Assembly: GCA_002163975.1 (NCBI GenBank)
Contig: CP019636.1
Location: 2,703,001-2,767,000, forward strand
DNA: 64,000 nucleotides
Direction of reading: 5' to 3'
From: Nostocales cyanobacterium HT-58-2
GTDB lineage: Bacteria > Cyanobacteriota > Cyanobacteriia > Cyanobacteriales > Nostocaceae
Shown here: positions 46,262 through 54,982 of the stretch, piece after piece
Layout: each line of letters starts with the position of its first letter
Numbering within the stretch: the stretch's first letter is position 1
Notes under the pieces: model-generated
Database searches by the model: none
What the model was told of the DNA's origin: nothing
The model's input: the letters and a program-made list of their open reading frames with translations, nothing else
Program-made: the position numbers and the translations under genes

Positions 46262-47014
46262 ATGAAAACAGAAATATCTAATGTCTGGATTAAATGCTCC
46301 CAGCCCAATCCACAAGCCAATTTACGCCTATTTTGCCTACCCTATGCAGGAGGTGGGACATCAATTTTTCGTCTCTGGCCTCGAGAATTGCCGTCAAATG
46401 TAGAGCTTTGTGCAATTGAGCTGCCTGGAAGAGAAAATCGCATCGGAGAAAAACCAATTTCTAATCTGGAAATTCTGACAGAGAAATTAGTCGAGGCCTT
46501 TCTGCAACATTTGGATAAGCCATTTGCACTCTTTGGTCATAGTATGGGAGCGCTAATTGTTTATGAACTAGCTAGGAAACTCCAGCAAAAAAACGTCAAT
46601 CCGGTTTATTTGTTTGTATCAGGTCGCCCTGCTCCTAACGTACCTGAATTATACCCGCCCCTTCATGTGTTACCTGATGCGGAATTTATTGAAAAATTAA
46701 ACGATATTTACTCTGCAATACCAGATACAGTCCTAAAAGACAAAGAACTCATGCAGTTGTTCTTACCTGTCTTGCGAGCAGACATGACTTTAGTAGAAAC
46801 ATATGTCTTTTCCGAAGTGGAACCTCTTGATTGTCCCATTTTGGCTTTGGGTGGTCTTGAAGATCATGAAGCCAGCCATGATAATCTTATGACTTGGCGT
46901 GAGCACACCCGTTCCTCATTTTTAGTACAGATGTTCTCTGGTGGACACTTCTACCTGAATGAAAATAGACAACCCTTGTTGCAGTTCATATCTCAAACGC
47001 TAAAAGACTATTGA
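46262..47014 (+). CDS. anaA: Type II thioesterase, AnaA-like
   Basis: 250-residue alpha/beta hydrolase of the GrsT/type II thioesterase family: FCLPYAGGGTSIFRLWP near the start, nucleophile Ser94 in GHSMGALIVYELAR, Asp in the ALGGLEDHEA region, and late His in SGGHFYLNE. Such enzymes hydrolyse acyl chains from carrier proteins, either editing or releasing product. Since none of the PKSs has a terminal thioesterase, this is the likely release enzyme. Same strand as the PKSs, 195 nt downstream, separated by an oxidoreductase scar. Confidence 0.88.
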   Translation: MKTEISNVWIKCSQPNPQANLRLFCLPYAGGGTSIFRLWPRELPSNVELCAIELPGRENRIGEKPISNLEILTEKLVEAFLQHLDKPFALFGHSMGALIVYELARKLQQKNVNPVYLFVSGRPAPNVPELYPPLHVLPDAEFIEKLNDIYSAIPDTVLKDKELMQLFLPVLRADMTLVETYVFSEVEPLDCPILALGGLEDHEASHDNLMTWREHTRSSFLVQMFSGGHFYLNENRQPLLQFISQTLKDY

Positions 47015-47124
47015 TAGCTCCCACATCACACCCTCGACTGTCACCCAGACATATAGAACCCATTTGGGATCCTAACTTTTCACGGGATGTGGAAAACGGT
47101 TCGCATAGTATATTCGCGAACCAT

Positions 47125-47409
47125 CTATTCTTGCTTGCGATATTTAGAGGTTTCTTCGATTAAATCTTTCAACCCTTGATTAAGAGTTTCAATTGAGCGA
47201 TCTAAAGCTTCAATTTTGGCACGACGGGTAATTTGTTCAAGAGCATCTAAGTAAGCTTGACTACCCACTTTACCCAAATGCTGATATCGAGGTAATTTAC
47301 CATCAGTCTTTGTCGGAAATATTGGTGAAGATTCCTGTAGTTTGTAATACCAATAATTGTCAGTCCGTCCCTTAGCTTGATAACGAACAATACTTGGTAT
47401 AACTGCGAT
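47125..47409 (-). pseudogene. Remnant of an unidentified gene
   Basis: A 94-codon open stretch between TAA (47410-47412) and TAG (47125-47127) with no ATG, GTG or TTG near its start. It reads KGRTDNYWYYKLQ, LPRYQHLGKVGSQAYLDAL and RRAKIEALDRSIETLNQGL, protein-like with a charged helical end, so it looks like the tail of a real gene. Family not recognised. Confidence 0.4.
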
Positions 47410-47703
47410 TTATTCAGGTATTTTTCTAGCGGTGTTTGATACAATTTGATACAATAATAGCAATATTTGTGATAACGGTCTTGTTAAATTTACGACACCG
47501 TTCTTTTTTGCCAAGAAACTAGACCTATCTTTTTCTATAACAAAATGTTACCTGCCTTACATATCAAGCTTTTTAGGCTCTTTCGTGGTCTCTTTAGAGC
47601 CGTAACTCAATCTCCGATATATGAACCTATCCTACTAATCGTATTCTTTGAATCCAGATATGGATAGTAGCAAGGTCAATGAATACATGGAAATATACTT
47701 TCC

Positions 47704-48135
47704 CTATTTCCGTTGAACACAGCGCCAAACAACGCCGTTGCTGGAATCTCGGAGCAGAGATTTTGGTGAGTATGCCTTTGCTTTTCTTTGTTTTCCAGAC
47801 TCGTTTTGGTATTTGGGGTTGAATACCTCATTTATGTAAGTTAGCACGTTGTTGTTTGGAGTCGTAGTTTTTAGTTTTACCTTATCTAACAGAGGTAGTA
47901 CGTGTTCTCTTTGGTTACTGTTGACTGGAGTCGTAGAGTCAGAAAGAGGCATTCTATTACCTTCTGTAAGCGTGTGTATTAAAATACCTTTTCTTTTGCC
48001 GCCATAGGCAACTTCTTCACTCCCGCCTTTCCCGGGGGAAAAAGACCGGTTAACTGCTCCAGACTCCCAGTTTATGAGTCCTTTCTCGTCTGCGATAAGC
48101 CATTCTTCCCAGTTGAGAAGTAAATTACCACATTT
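47704..48135 (-). pseudogene. Open frame of unknown origin, possibly a small gene
   Basis: Open from a TAA at 48136-48138 down to TAG at 47704. The first ATG is at 47952 and would give 82 residues, with AGAAGG upstream. Upstream codons also look coding (NWEEWLIADEKGLINWESG), which suggests that a longer protein lost its start. Basic C-terminal half. Unknown family. Confidence 0.35.
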
Positions 48136-48156
48136 TTACATTAGTGAGATAGATTC

Positions 48157-49515
48157 ATGAATCTGACATTTCTAGAACAGTATAATTTTGTACCTCGCTA
48201 CTTCCGACTAGCTCTAGCCAACGTCCTATCAAGTATTATGGTTCCACTGGCCAATATAGCCAGTGTCATGTTCCTAGGTCATCTTGAAGAAATCCGCCAC
48301 TTTGCTGGAGTCAATCTCGCTGCAAACTTGCTTAACTTTGTCTATTTAGCTTTATTCTTTTTACGAATGGGAACCACTGGAGTTACAGCGCAAGCAGTCG
48401 GAAGAGATGACCGAGAAGGTATGTTGTTGGTAGGACTGCGTAATGGTTTAATTGCTCTAGTAATAGGTCTCGTCCTTATACTCTTACAATATCCCTTAGG
48501 AGAACTTGGGTTTGGTCTGCTAAATGTTACCCCAGAAATTAAATCTTCAGGGCTTGCCTATTTCAACACCCAAATTTGGGGAGCGCCTGCAATTTTACTC
48601 AATTTTGTGCTGATAGGTTGGTTTCTAGGGCGAGAAAAAAATGGCTTAGTTGTGTTTTTGTCACTCCTTGGCAATGGTAGCAAAATCGCACTTGACTATC
48701 TATTTATTGTCCACTTGGGATGGGAAAGTGTAGGGGCAGGAGTTTCTTATGCCATAAGCCAATATCTATCTTTGTTGGTGGGATTGATATTTTTTTGCAA
48801 GGAATTCCAATGGGTTGAAATACAAGCCATATCTGGAAAAATATGGGATATTGCAGCTATAAAATCTAACTTAGCTCTTAATATCAATATCTTAATCAGC
48901 AATTTAATTCTTCTGTTTGTCACCTTAACATTCAACTATGAAGGAATACAAATGGGAACGTTGGTTTATGCTCAAAATGCCTTAATGTGGCAGATATTTA
49001 GCTTTAATACATATTTTGTAGAGGGACTGGGATTTGGTACAGAAGCTTTGGTCGGAAACTTTAAAGGAAAAGGAGATTCACAACAATTACTGCCCATCGT
49101 TGTTGTTTCTCTCTCAACTGCTTTCGTGGTAGCACTATTTTTTGGCGGAGTGTGTGTGCTATTTCCCGATACTGTTTTTAGCTTGTTCACTAACCACACT
49201 GAAGTCACCTCGAATATAAATACTTTTCTTCCTTGGTTACAACTTGTCTTGGTATTTAGTTCAATAGGTTTTGCATTGGAAGGATACTTCTTGGGTTTAG
49301 CACAAGGACATATCCTCCGCAATGTTAGCTCAGTCGCTCTTGCAGTTGGGTTTCTACCTACCTATTTTTTTGCCATTAAGTTTTTAAGTAACCATGTATT
49401 GTGGTTGAGTGTATCTTTGTGTTATGCAATCAGAATGGTGATGTTTGTGGCAAATTTACCCAGTACATTTGCCAGGGATGTTGATCTCTCACCACAAATG
49501 CTTGGGAAAGAATAG
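48157..49515 (+). CDS. anaI: MATE-family efflux transporter, AnaI-like
   Basis: 452 residues, about 12 hydrophobic segments, two homologous halves as in MATE (multidrug and toxic compound extrusion) antiporters. Typical elements: PLANIASVMFLGHL in helix 1, GTTGVTAQAVGRDDREG after helix 2, and in the second half a GLGFGTEALVGNFKGKGD element equivalent to it. Presumed exporter of the cluster's product or self-protection pump, driven by H+ or Na+. Known ana clusters carry a MATE gene in the same position relative to the PKSs. Start ATG 48157 follows a weak GTGAG ribosome binding site. Confidence 0.88.
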   Translation: MNLTFLEQYNFVPRYFRLALANVLSSIMVPLANIASVMFLGHLEEIRHFAGVNLAANLLNFVYLALFFLRMGTTGVTAQAVGRDDREGMLLVGLRNGLIALVIGLVLILLQYPLGELGFGLLNVTPEIKSSGLAYFNTQIWGAPAILLNFVLIGWFLGREKNGLVVFLSLLGNGSKIALDYLFIVHLGWESVGAGVSYAISQYLSLLVGLIFFCKEFQWVEIQAISGKIWDIAAIKSNLALNINILISNLILLFVTLTFNYEGIQMGTLVYAQNALMWQIFSFNTYFVEGLGFGTEALVGNFKGKGDSQQLLPIVVVSLSTAFVVALFFGGVCVLFPDTVFSLFTNHTEVTSNINTFLPWLQLVLVFSSIGFALEGYFLGLAQGHILRNVSSVALAVGFLPTYFFAIKFLSNHVLWLSVSLCYAIRMVMFVANLPSTFARDVDLSPQMLGKE

Positions 49516-49651
49516 GGAATTGAGTTAGGGTGTTGACTCTGTACCTTTTTACCCCACATTCGGCACCCTAAAGCATTAGACCGATAATCCAACGGCGAGC
49601 TAGCCCCTGTCTTTAGACATGGGGGTTAGCCCTTGGCGAATTTATTCGCCT

Positions 49652-50047
49652 TCAAACTTCTTTTTGTAATTGAATATACTGTTTGATTACATCTAATGGC
49701 GCTCCTCCAACAGTGGACACAAAATAAGAATTTATCCATAAAATGGGGAGTTTGGTTTTTAGCTCAGGGAATTCAAGGCGAAGATTTCTCGAACTATTAC
49801 CCTTAAATCTTTTTATTGCTTTGTGTACTCCAAATTGAGGGTCAACTTCAATCAAAAGATGCACATGGTCTGGCATTATCTCCATCTCTAGTATTTCTAC
49901 TTCGATTTCAATTGCCACTTGAGCCAACAATTCTTTTAGTCGAGAAGCAATCGCGCCAACAAGTACTTTTCTCCGGGATTTAGGACAAAAAATAACGTGA
50001 TACTTGCATGAATAAACCACATTGTTATTAGATTTAAACTTTTTCAT
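49652..50047 (-). CDS. tnpA: IS200/IS605 Y1 transposase TnpA
   Basis: 131-residue HUH single-strand transposase. HUH motif in PDHVHLLIE, catalytic Tyr in IKQYIQLQ, and the family start SCKYHVIFCPKSRRKVL. Cuts and joins single-stranded IS ends at hairpins. Length and motifs are complete, so it is probably active. Divergent from tnpB with a 78-nt gap. Confidence 0.92.
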   Translation of the reverse strand: MKKFKSNNNVVYSCKYHVIFCPKSRRKVLVGAIASRLKELLAQVAIEIEVEILEMEIMPDHVHLLIEVDPQFGVHKAIKRFKGNSSRNLRLEFPELKTKLPILWINSYFVSTVGGAPLDVIKQYIQLQKEV

Positions 50048-50125
50048 GGAACTTTCTTGACCTTAGATAGTCTATATCTATATAACAACTAAAGTAAAGC
50101 TATCTAACAAAGAGGTGATTTAAAA

Positions 50126-51454
50126 GTGTTAGTGCTGGAGTACAAAGCAGTAGTTAAACCTATTCAAGCCAAAGCCATTGATGAAGCTATTCGTACAAGT
50201 CAATTTGTGCGCAATAAAGTGCTTAGATATTGGATGGACAATCATGGTGTAGGCAAAAAAGAACTGTACCAGTACAACACTCAGTTACGAGCAGAATATG
50301 AGTTTGTAAGAAACTTAAGTAGTCATGCTTGTCAAGCATCTGTTGAAAATGTAGAACGCGCTATCAACAGATTTTTTGCTAATTGCAAGGCTAAAAAACC
50401 AGGTATCGCATTGGGACAAAAAAATGAGCCAAGCCTTAATAACAACTCGACTAACGCCCATATTGACAGATCAACCAACAAAGGCTTGGCTCATTTTTCC
50501 AGGTATTCCCCCGTTAAAAAAGGTTATCCAAGATTTAAGAAAAACAGCCGTTCTGTTGAATATAAACAACAGTCTTGGAAGTTGCACCCAACAAAGCGTC
50601 GAATAACATTCACCGATAAAAAAGGTATTGGGGAACTCAAATTGTTAGGGAAATGGGATATTCATACCTATCCTGTGGAACTAATTAAGAGAGTTCGGAT
50701 TGTTCGCCGTGCCGATGGGTACTACGTTCAATTTTGTGTCAAAGCTGATAACCAGCAGAATGCACCTATAACTATATCTGAGATTGGGATTGACGTAGGT
50801 CTAGAGTACTTCTACTCCGACAGTAACGGCAATCATGAAGAAAACCCCCGATATCTTCGTAAATCCGAAAAAGATATCAAACGGGTACAACGCAAGATTT
50901 ATAAAAAGAAAAAGGGGTCATCTGGCAGAAGAAAAGCTCGTGGTGTTTATGCTCGGAAACATTTAAAAGTAACTCGACAAAGGAATGAACACGCTAAGAG
51001 AATAGCGCGTAACTTATGCCTAGCTAACGCTAAGGTTGTCTTGGAAGATTTAAATATTTCCGGCTTGGTGAGAAACCATAAGCTAGCCAAGAGTATTAGT
51101 GATGCATCTTGGTACAACTTCCGTCAGTGGCTCGAATACTTTGGTCAGAAGTTTGGACGGGAGATAATTGCAATCCCTGCACACTTCACTAGTCAAGAAT
51201 GCAGTAGTTGTGGTGCAAGAGTGCAAAAATCTCTTAGCACTCGCACTCATTCCTGTCCACACTGTGGTCACATCGAACAGCGAGATGTGAATGCAGCCAA
51301 AGTAATTTTAAGTCGTGCAAACGAGCAGTTCGGAGGAGGGTTTCCTTCCGTAAGAAACTGCGGTGCTAGGGGAGGGCATCCCCGAAGTAACGCCAGTCGA
51401 GATGTTCCCTCTACTTCTATTGGACGCAAGTCCAGTAAAAGCAAGGAACGTTAG
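50126..51454 (+). CDS. tnpB: IS605-type TnpB with an in-frame palindromic insertion
   Basis: RNA-guided nuclease ancestor of Cas12, 442 residues. RuvC motifs are complete: IGIDVGLEYF (Asp), VVLEDLNISG (Glu), QRDVNAAKVI (Asp); zinc finger CSSCG and CPHCG. GTG 50126 with AGAGGTGA upstream. Residues about 93-128 are not typical: they are encoded by an insertion holding an 18-bp inverted repeat, placed between KAKKPG and KKGYPRFKK, which are adjacent or nearly so in relatives. The insertion keeps the frame, so the protein may still fold. C-terminal tail is Ser/Lys/Arg-rich. Confidence 0.9.
   Translation: MLVLEYKAVVKPIQAKAIDEAIRTSQFVRNKVLRYWMDNHGVGKKELYQYNTQLRAEYEFVRNLSSHACQASVENVERAINRFFANCKAKKPGIALGQKNEPSLNNNSTNAHIDRSTNKGLAHFSRYSPVKKGYPRFKKNSRSVEYKQQSWKLHPTKRRITFTDKKGIGELKLLGKWDIHTYPVELIKRVRIVRRADGYYVQFCVKADNQQNAPITISEIGIDVGLEYFYSDSNGNHEENPRYLRKSEKDIKRVQRKIYKKKKGSSGRRKARGVYARKHLKVTRQRNEHAKRIARNLCLANAKVVLEDLNISGLVRNHKLAKSISDASWYNFRQWLEYFGQKFGREIIAIPAHFTSQECSSCGARVQKSLSTRTHSCPHCGHIEQRDVNAAKVILSRANEQFGGGFPSVRNCGARGGHPRSNASRDVPSTSIGRKSSKSKER
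50420..50498. repeat. 18-bp inverted repeat inside tnpB
   Basis: AAAAATGAGCCAAGCCTT at 50420-50437 and its exact complement at 50481-50498, separated by 43 nt. An 8-bp direct repeat CCAGGTAT occurs at 50399-50406 and 50499-50506. Confidence 0.75.
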
Positions 51455-51544
51455 TGACGCTGGAATCCCCCGCCTTTAGGCGTGGGGAGTGTCAAATCAA
51501 AAAGTCGATATCAGTAGTACAAAGTAACTAACAGTTAGGTAGTA

Positions 51545-51815
51545 AACGAGAAACCTATTGAGAGGATGTTTGAAAAGTCGGTTGGGCAGTAAAAAAGCTC
51601 TCAAGGGGTAAGCTGCAAATACGTAGTACAGCACCCAGAGAGCCATGAGTAAACCATACTCCAGTAATCTTACCCAAGAGCAGTTTGAACTGATTAGCGG
51701 GTTGATCCCACCTGCAAAACCTGGCGATCGCAAACGTTCTGTCGAGATATATTCAGTTCTTAACGCCATTTTTTGTGTCTTGTGTGAAGGTTGTCGATGG
51801 CGATCGCTGCCTTGA
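51545..51815 (+). mobile_element. Left-end fragment of an IS5-family element
   Basis: ATG 51645 opens 56 codons (SNLTQEQFELISGLIPPAK, then SVEIYSVLNAIFCVLCEGCRWRSLP) that match the N-terminus of IS5-type transposases, ending at TGA 51813-51815. Upstream sequence contains GAGGATGTTTGAAAAGTC, the usual terminal inverted repeat of these elements. The catalytic part and right end are missing. Confidence 0.75.
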
Positions 51816-52178
51816 TTTTCCAGCTACATCATCAAACACTAAGTGATAGCGAAGCGCTGCTGCAAAGCAGATCGCACCTTCTTACCCTCAAACCCGATTC
51901 ATACAGGATTGCTCTTATCACTTCATAAATCACTTCATAAAAAAGTGATCATACTCCCTTACCCTCAAACTCAATTACAGCTGTTTTCATTAGCATGAAG
52001 TACAAAAGCTACAGATTTTGAGGCAGGAGGTGAGACCAGCGCTCGAAAAAACTTTTCATAGTTGCTGACAATCTGAGTGAGGTTTTTGCGTTAGCAAAGC
52101 TCCTCCTTTAGGAAGAGCTTTCGCCAAGCAGTTTTTTACAAAGTCCCACTAGTAGCACAAATAGCTTACCCTTTGGGT
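51816..52178. other. Repeat-bearing intergenic stretch
   Basis: No gene seen. Contains short repeats (the CTTACCCTCAAAC stretch occurs twice) and palindromic fragments typical of interspersed cyanobacterial repeats. Confidence 0.4.
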
Positions 52179-52470
52179 TTTTGACGGCTCCCCGGACTTC
52201 AGGACGGGGATTCTTGGATCAATGGGAGTCCAGCGACTTTACCCTCACCAAAATTCACTGCGATGCGCCCTACCGCTGTATGGATAGAGAAAATTCTTTT
52301 GCTCCCCAGGAGCCAAAACTTTCTCAGGAAACTACGCCCATTACGAGACAGGTTCCTCTGCTGCAGCGCGAGACTCTGCCTGTGTAGCGAGTCGTTCTAT
52401 TGTATCAAAAGTCGCCCTGGAAGGGCGAGGCTTGTATCCCATATTTTTGGTCACTTTGTCTATGCCGGGG
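52179..52470 (-). mobile_element. Non-autonomous IS200/IS605 derivative (both ends, no transposase)
   Basis: On the minus strand the sequence starts with a hairpin CGCCCTTCCAGGGCG preceded by GGGATACAAGCCT, as in left ends of tnpB-only IS605 elements, and ends with GAATCCCC, hairpin, GGGGAGCCGTCAA, closely matching the right end of the intact element at 51461-51497. The interior of about 200 nt has no transposase frame. This is the form of a PATE-type miniature element. Confidence 0.55.
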
Positions 52471-52491
52471 AACCCGTTTACCACAAGTGGC

Positions 52492-52791
52492 TCACTGCTC
52501 TTGATAAGCTCGAATCCGTGCCTTCAATTGAGCAATTTCTTGAGCCATATCCAACACCATCGCCGCTCCTACAAAATTTAAACCCAAATCCAAATGTAAA
52601 CGCTGAATTTGGGCAATTCGAGCAATATCGCGAGAGCGCAGCATTGTTCCGATGGGTTCAATGAGTCCTAACTCAACCAAGTGCTGAATTAATACAGTGG
52701 AAACTGTGGTAATTAATGCGGCGTATTCAATACTATACAGTTGATCGCCCTCTCGGGAAACCACCTCGCAAGACAGAGCAAACTCTTTCAT
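52492..52791 (-). CDS. cbpM: CbpM-like chaperone modulator
   Basis: 99 residues, MerR-like helical protein resembling CbpM, which binds and inhibits the J-domain co-chaperone Cbp[27 protein letters not shown] is the helix-turn-helix-like part; a C-terminal helix ([17 protein letters not shown]) follows. Its ATG overlaps the stop of the upstream cbpA-like gene by 4 nt, the usual cbpA-cbpM arrangement. Confidence 0.8.
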   Translation of the reverse strand: MKEFALSCEVVSREGDQLYSIEYAALITTVSTVLIQHLVELGLIEPIGTMLRSRDIARIAQIQRLHLDLGLNFVGAAMVLDMAQEIAQLKARIRAYQEQ

Positions 52792-53783
52792 AAACTCACA
52801 TGTTCTAACTCACTACGGGGATTAAAAGTGGTGTTTGCTTGAATTTTTTCGTAACACTCCTGTTCTAGGGGACTCAGATCTCGTGGCGGTACAATCTGAA
52901 TTTTCATCAGCAAGTCAGTTCGCCCATTATTGGGCTGAATCCAGCCTTTACCGCGTAACCGTAGAGTTTGCCCAGAACGCACCCCTCTCGGCACAACCAT
53001 TGTGACGCTACCATCGGGAGTTGGTACTTTTGTTTGGGTTCCCAACACCGCTTCATCTGGTCGAATGGGGAGATCACAAGCGATGTTATTTCCTTCAAAG
53101 CGAAAGAAGGGGTGAGGTAAAACATCAATTGTTATGTACAAATCCCCCCGTTTCTGCGAGAAAGGACTGGGACGACCTTTGCCTTTAATCCGGATGCGAC
53201 TTCCTGGTTTTGCACCCGGAGGAATTCGTACGTTCACGGTTTCACCATCAATTTGCAGACGCTTCTGTACACCATGAAAGGCTTCAGAAAATGTAAGGGT
53301 TATAGCGGCTTCTGTATCTGCAGCGGGAGACGTACCACCGCCAAACGCACTCCAAACATCTTCATCTGTACCTGGTTGGTAAGTGCGGGAAGTGTAAGTT
53401 CTGCGTCCAGTCTGCCCCCGAGTGCCAAAGCGACCACCAAGCAACTCATCAATGAATGAGTCAAAGTTGGTGTACTGGTCAAAGTCAAATCCTTCAGTAC
53501 CGACACCTGCGCCACGACGCGGCGGAGGTGCACCGCCTTGACTCGCCTGATTCCAGTATTGCCCAAACTGATCATACTTTTGCCTCTTTTCTGGGTCAGA
53601 AAGCACCTCATGCGCTTCGTTAATTTCTTTGAAGCGTTCTTCTGCTTGCTTATCCCCAGGATTCACATCAGGGTGATACTTGCGGGCAAGTTTGCGGTAT
53701 GCGCGTTTGATGTCTTCTGGTGTAGCGTTTTTATCTACTCCTAGAATGGCGTAATAATCCTTGAAATCAGTTGCAGTAGCCAT
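52788..53783 (-). CDS. cbpA: DnaJ-family co-chaperone, CbpA type
   Basis: 331 residues from ATG 53783. J domain (6-70) with the HPD motif in [10 protein letters not shown], a Gly/aromatic-rich linker, and two DnaJ C-terminal substrate-binding domains ([15 protein letters not shown], then [21 protein letters not shown]). No Cys zinc finger, so it is a CbpA/type II J protein that stimulates DnaK. Followed by an overlapping cbpM-like modulator gene. An in-frame start 5 codons earlier exists, but [11 protein letters not shown] is the usual beginning. Confidence 0.9.
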   Translation of the reverse strand: MATATDFKDYYAILGVDKNATPEDIKRAYRKLARKYHPDVNPGDKQAEERFKEINEAHEVLSDPEKRQKYDQFGQYWNQASQGGAPPPRRGAGVGTEGFDFDQYTNFDSFIDELLGGRFGTRGQTGRRTYTSRTYQPGTDEDVWSAFGGGTSPAADTEAAITLTFSEAFHGVQKRLQIDGETVNVRIPPGAKPGSRIRIKGKGRPSPFSQKRGDLYITIDVLPHPFFRFEGNNIACDLPIRPDEAVLGTQTKVPTPDGSVTMVVPRGVRSGQTLRLRGKGWIQPNNGRTDLLMKIQIVPPRDLSPLEQECYEKIQANTTFNPRSELEHVSL

Positions 53784-53858
53784 AGGGAACAGTAACAAGA
53801 GCGTTATCGGCTCACAGTTAAGGCTATATACCTCATTTTCCTGCGAGCCTTAAAAGTG

Positions 53859-54695
53859 CTAACCTTGTTTATCTACAATTGGAAGACCTGGGGCATCCAC
53901 GTCTAGCTCTTCACGTCGAATAGTTTCAGTTGCTTCGGCTGTGTCTTGTTCTACAACCTTCTTGACTCGAACTTCTTCCCGCACAACAGCCTCTTTGTGG
54001 ATATCTGGCGTTTCTTCGTAAATTTCCATCCGAGCAACTTCACCTTCACGAAAGTCAGCGTCAGTTGGATGAACAGGTGTAACGTCTGTGGGAGTTGTAC
54101 GCTCAATGACTACGCGCTCTTTTTCCAAGGGAACTGCAACACGAGCGGTTTCAGTCTCTATATGTTTGCCGATCGCCACTTCCCCAGTTTTGCGGCGCTC
54201 TTTGTTAGCAATCAATCGTTCTTCATACAACCTCAAGGTTTGATCATCGCGATCGCTAATGTTGTACAACGATGGTTCTTGCTCGTAGTTGTAAGTGTTG
54301 CGATCATAAGTAGGTTGAGTTATCCCAGAACTCGCCGCCATTGGACGGTAAGCATTCCTTACCTGCTCTTCGTAGTCGAAGTCAACCCTTTCCAAATCAT
54401 CATAATTAGGTAGGTTTTCAACTTGGTCTCTGCTTAGACTATTGACATTGATCCGTCTTGTACTGTGGTCAATGTTGGCAAGACCAACAGGTAGTAAGAC
54501 TTTTTTGCCGAAAATCCAAAAGCCTGTGTCTACAACGAAATAGCGGAAGCGACCTGTTTGCTCGTCAACTAAAAGATCGTAAACTGAACCAACTTTGTCA
54601 TTTCCTGCATAGACATCATAGTTTTTTATCTCATCGATATCGGAGTTATCTTCACGATCATCAAGGTAGAAGTCTCTAAGCTTTACAAGTGCCAT
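53859..54695 (-). CDS. PRC-barrel and DUF2382 stress-associated protein
   Basis: 278 residues. N-terminal PRC-barrel (about 20-100; YDVYAGNDKVGSVYDLLVD, RYFVVDTGFWIFGKKVLLP), a polar linker, and a C-terminal DUF2382 domain (about 155-265) with RLYEERLIANKERRKTGEV and PLEKERVVIE. Proteins of this type (YsnF-like, AvaK of Anabaena) respond to stress or occur in akinetes; molecular function unknown. Cytoplasmic, strongly charged. Adjacent to the CbpA pair, same strand. Confidence 0.85.
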   Translation of the reverse strand: MALVKLRDFYLDDREDNSDIDEIKNYDVYAGNDKVGSVYDLLVDEQTGRFRYFVVDTGFWIFGKKVLLPVGLANIDHSTRRINVNSLSRDQVENLPNYDDLERVDFDYEEQVRNAYRPMAASSGITQPTYDRNTYNYEQEPSLYNISDRDDQTLRLYEERLIANKERRKTGEVAIGKHIETETARVAVPLEKERVVIERTTPTDVTPVHPTDADFREGEVARMEIYEETPDIHKEAVVREEVRVKKVVEQDTAEATETIRREELDVDAPGLPIVDKQG

Positions 54696-54982
54696 TTTTT
54701 CTCTTACCCTTCTTTCTTTTTATCTTTCATGCTAAAAATATTCATAAATTATTCATCTTTCTCTTGAATGAGAAATTTTTCCAATTATTTACACCTATTA
54801 GGTTAGACTCAGTTTTTACTACGCTAATAATCTTAAATATTACAAACTTTTTTCCAAGTATAGCGGATTGCAAGTTGGTGAAGTATATAAGCTTTGTCTC
54901 AAAGCCAGGGATAAAGCCTGTTTGACTTCTGAATTCTGCTGTATGTTAGTGAATATTACAGGAATATGTCAATTGAGGTATT

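Larger units (their letters stand above)
47015..48156. other. Gap between thioesterase and exporter with decayed frames
   Basis: About 1.1 kb without an intact gene. Two minus-strand open stretches without normal starts (47125-47409 and 47704-48135) are annotated as remnants. The rest is AT-rich and unremarkable. Confidence 0.6.
49597..51497. mobile_element. Complete IS200/IS605-family element with divergent tnpA and tnpB
   Basis: Both ends carry imperfect hairpins of IS605 type: AGCCCCTGTCT with AGACATGGGG at about 49600-49634, and CCCCGCC with GGCGTGGGG at about 51466-51490 followed by TGTCAA. Between them are an intact tnpA (minus) and an intact-looking tnpB (plus). No target duplication is expected for this family. 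The 3' end of tnpB plus the right end would encode the guide (omega/re) RNA. Confidence 0.85.

Noticed and set aside
50399..50506. CCAGGTAT direct repeats as target-site duplication of an inserted element in tnpB
   Set aside because: Removing one repeat plus the insert (100 nt) would shift the tnpB frame, so a simple insertion with 8-bp duplication does not explain the present frame; kept only as a flanking repeat.
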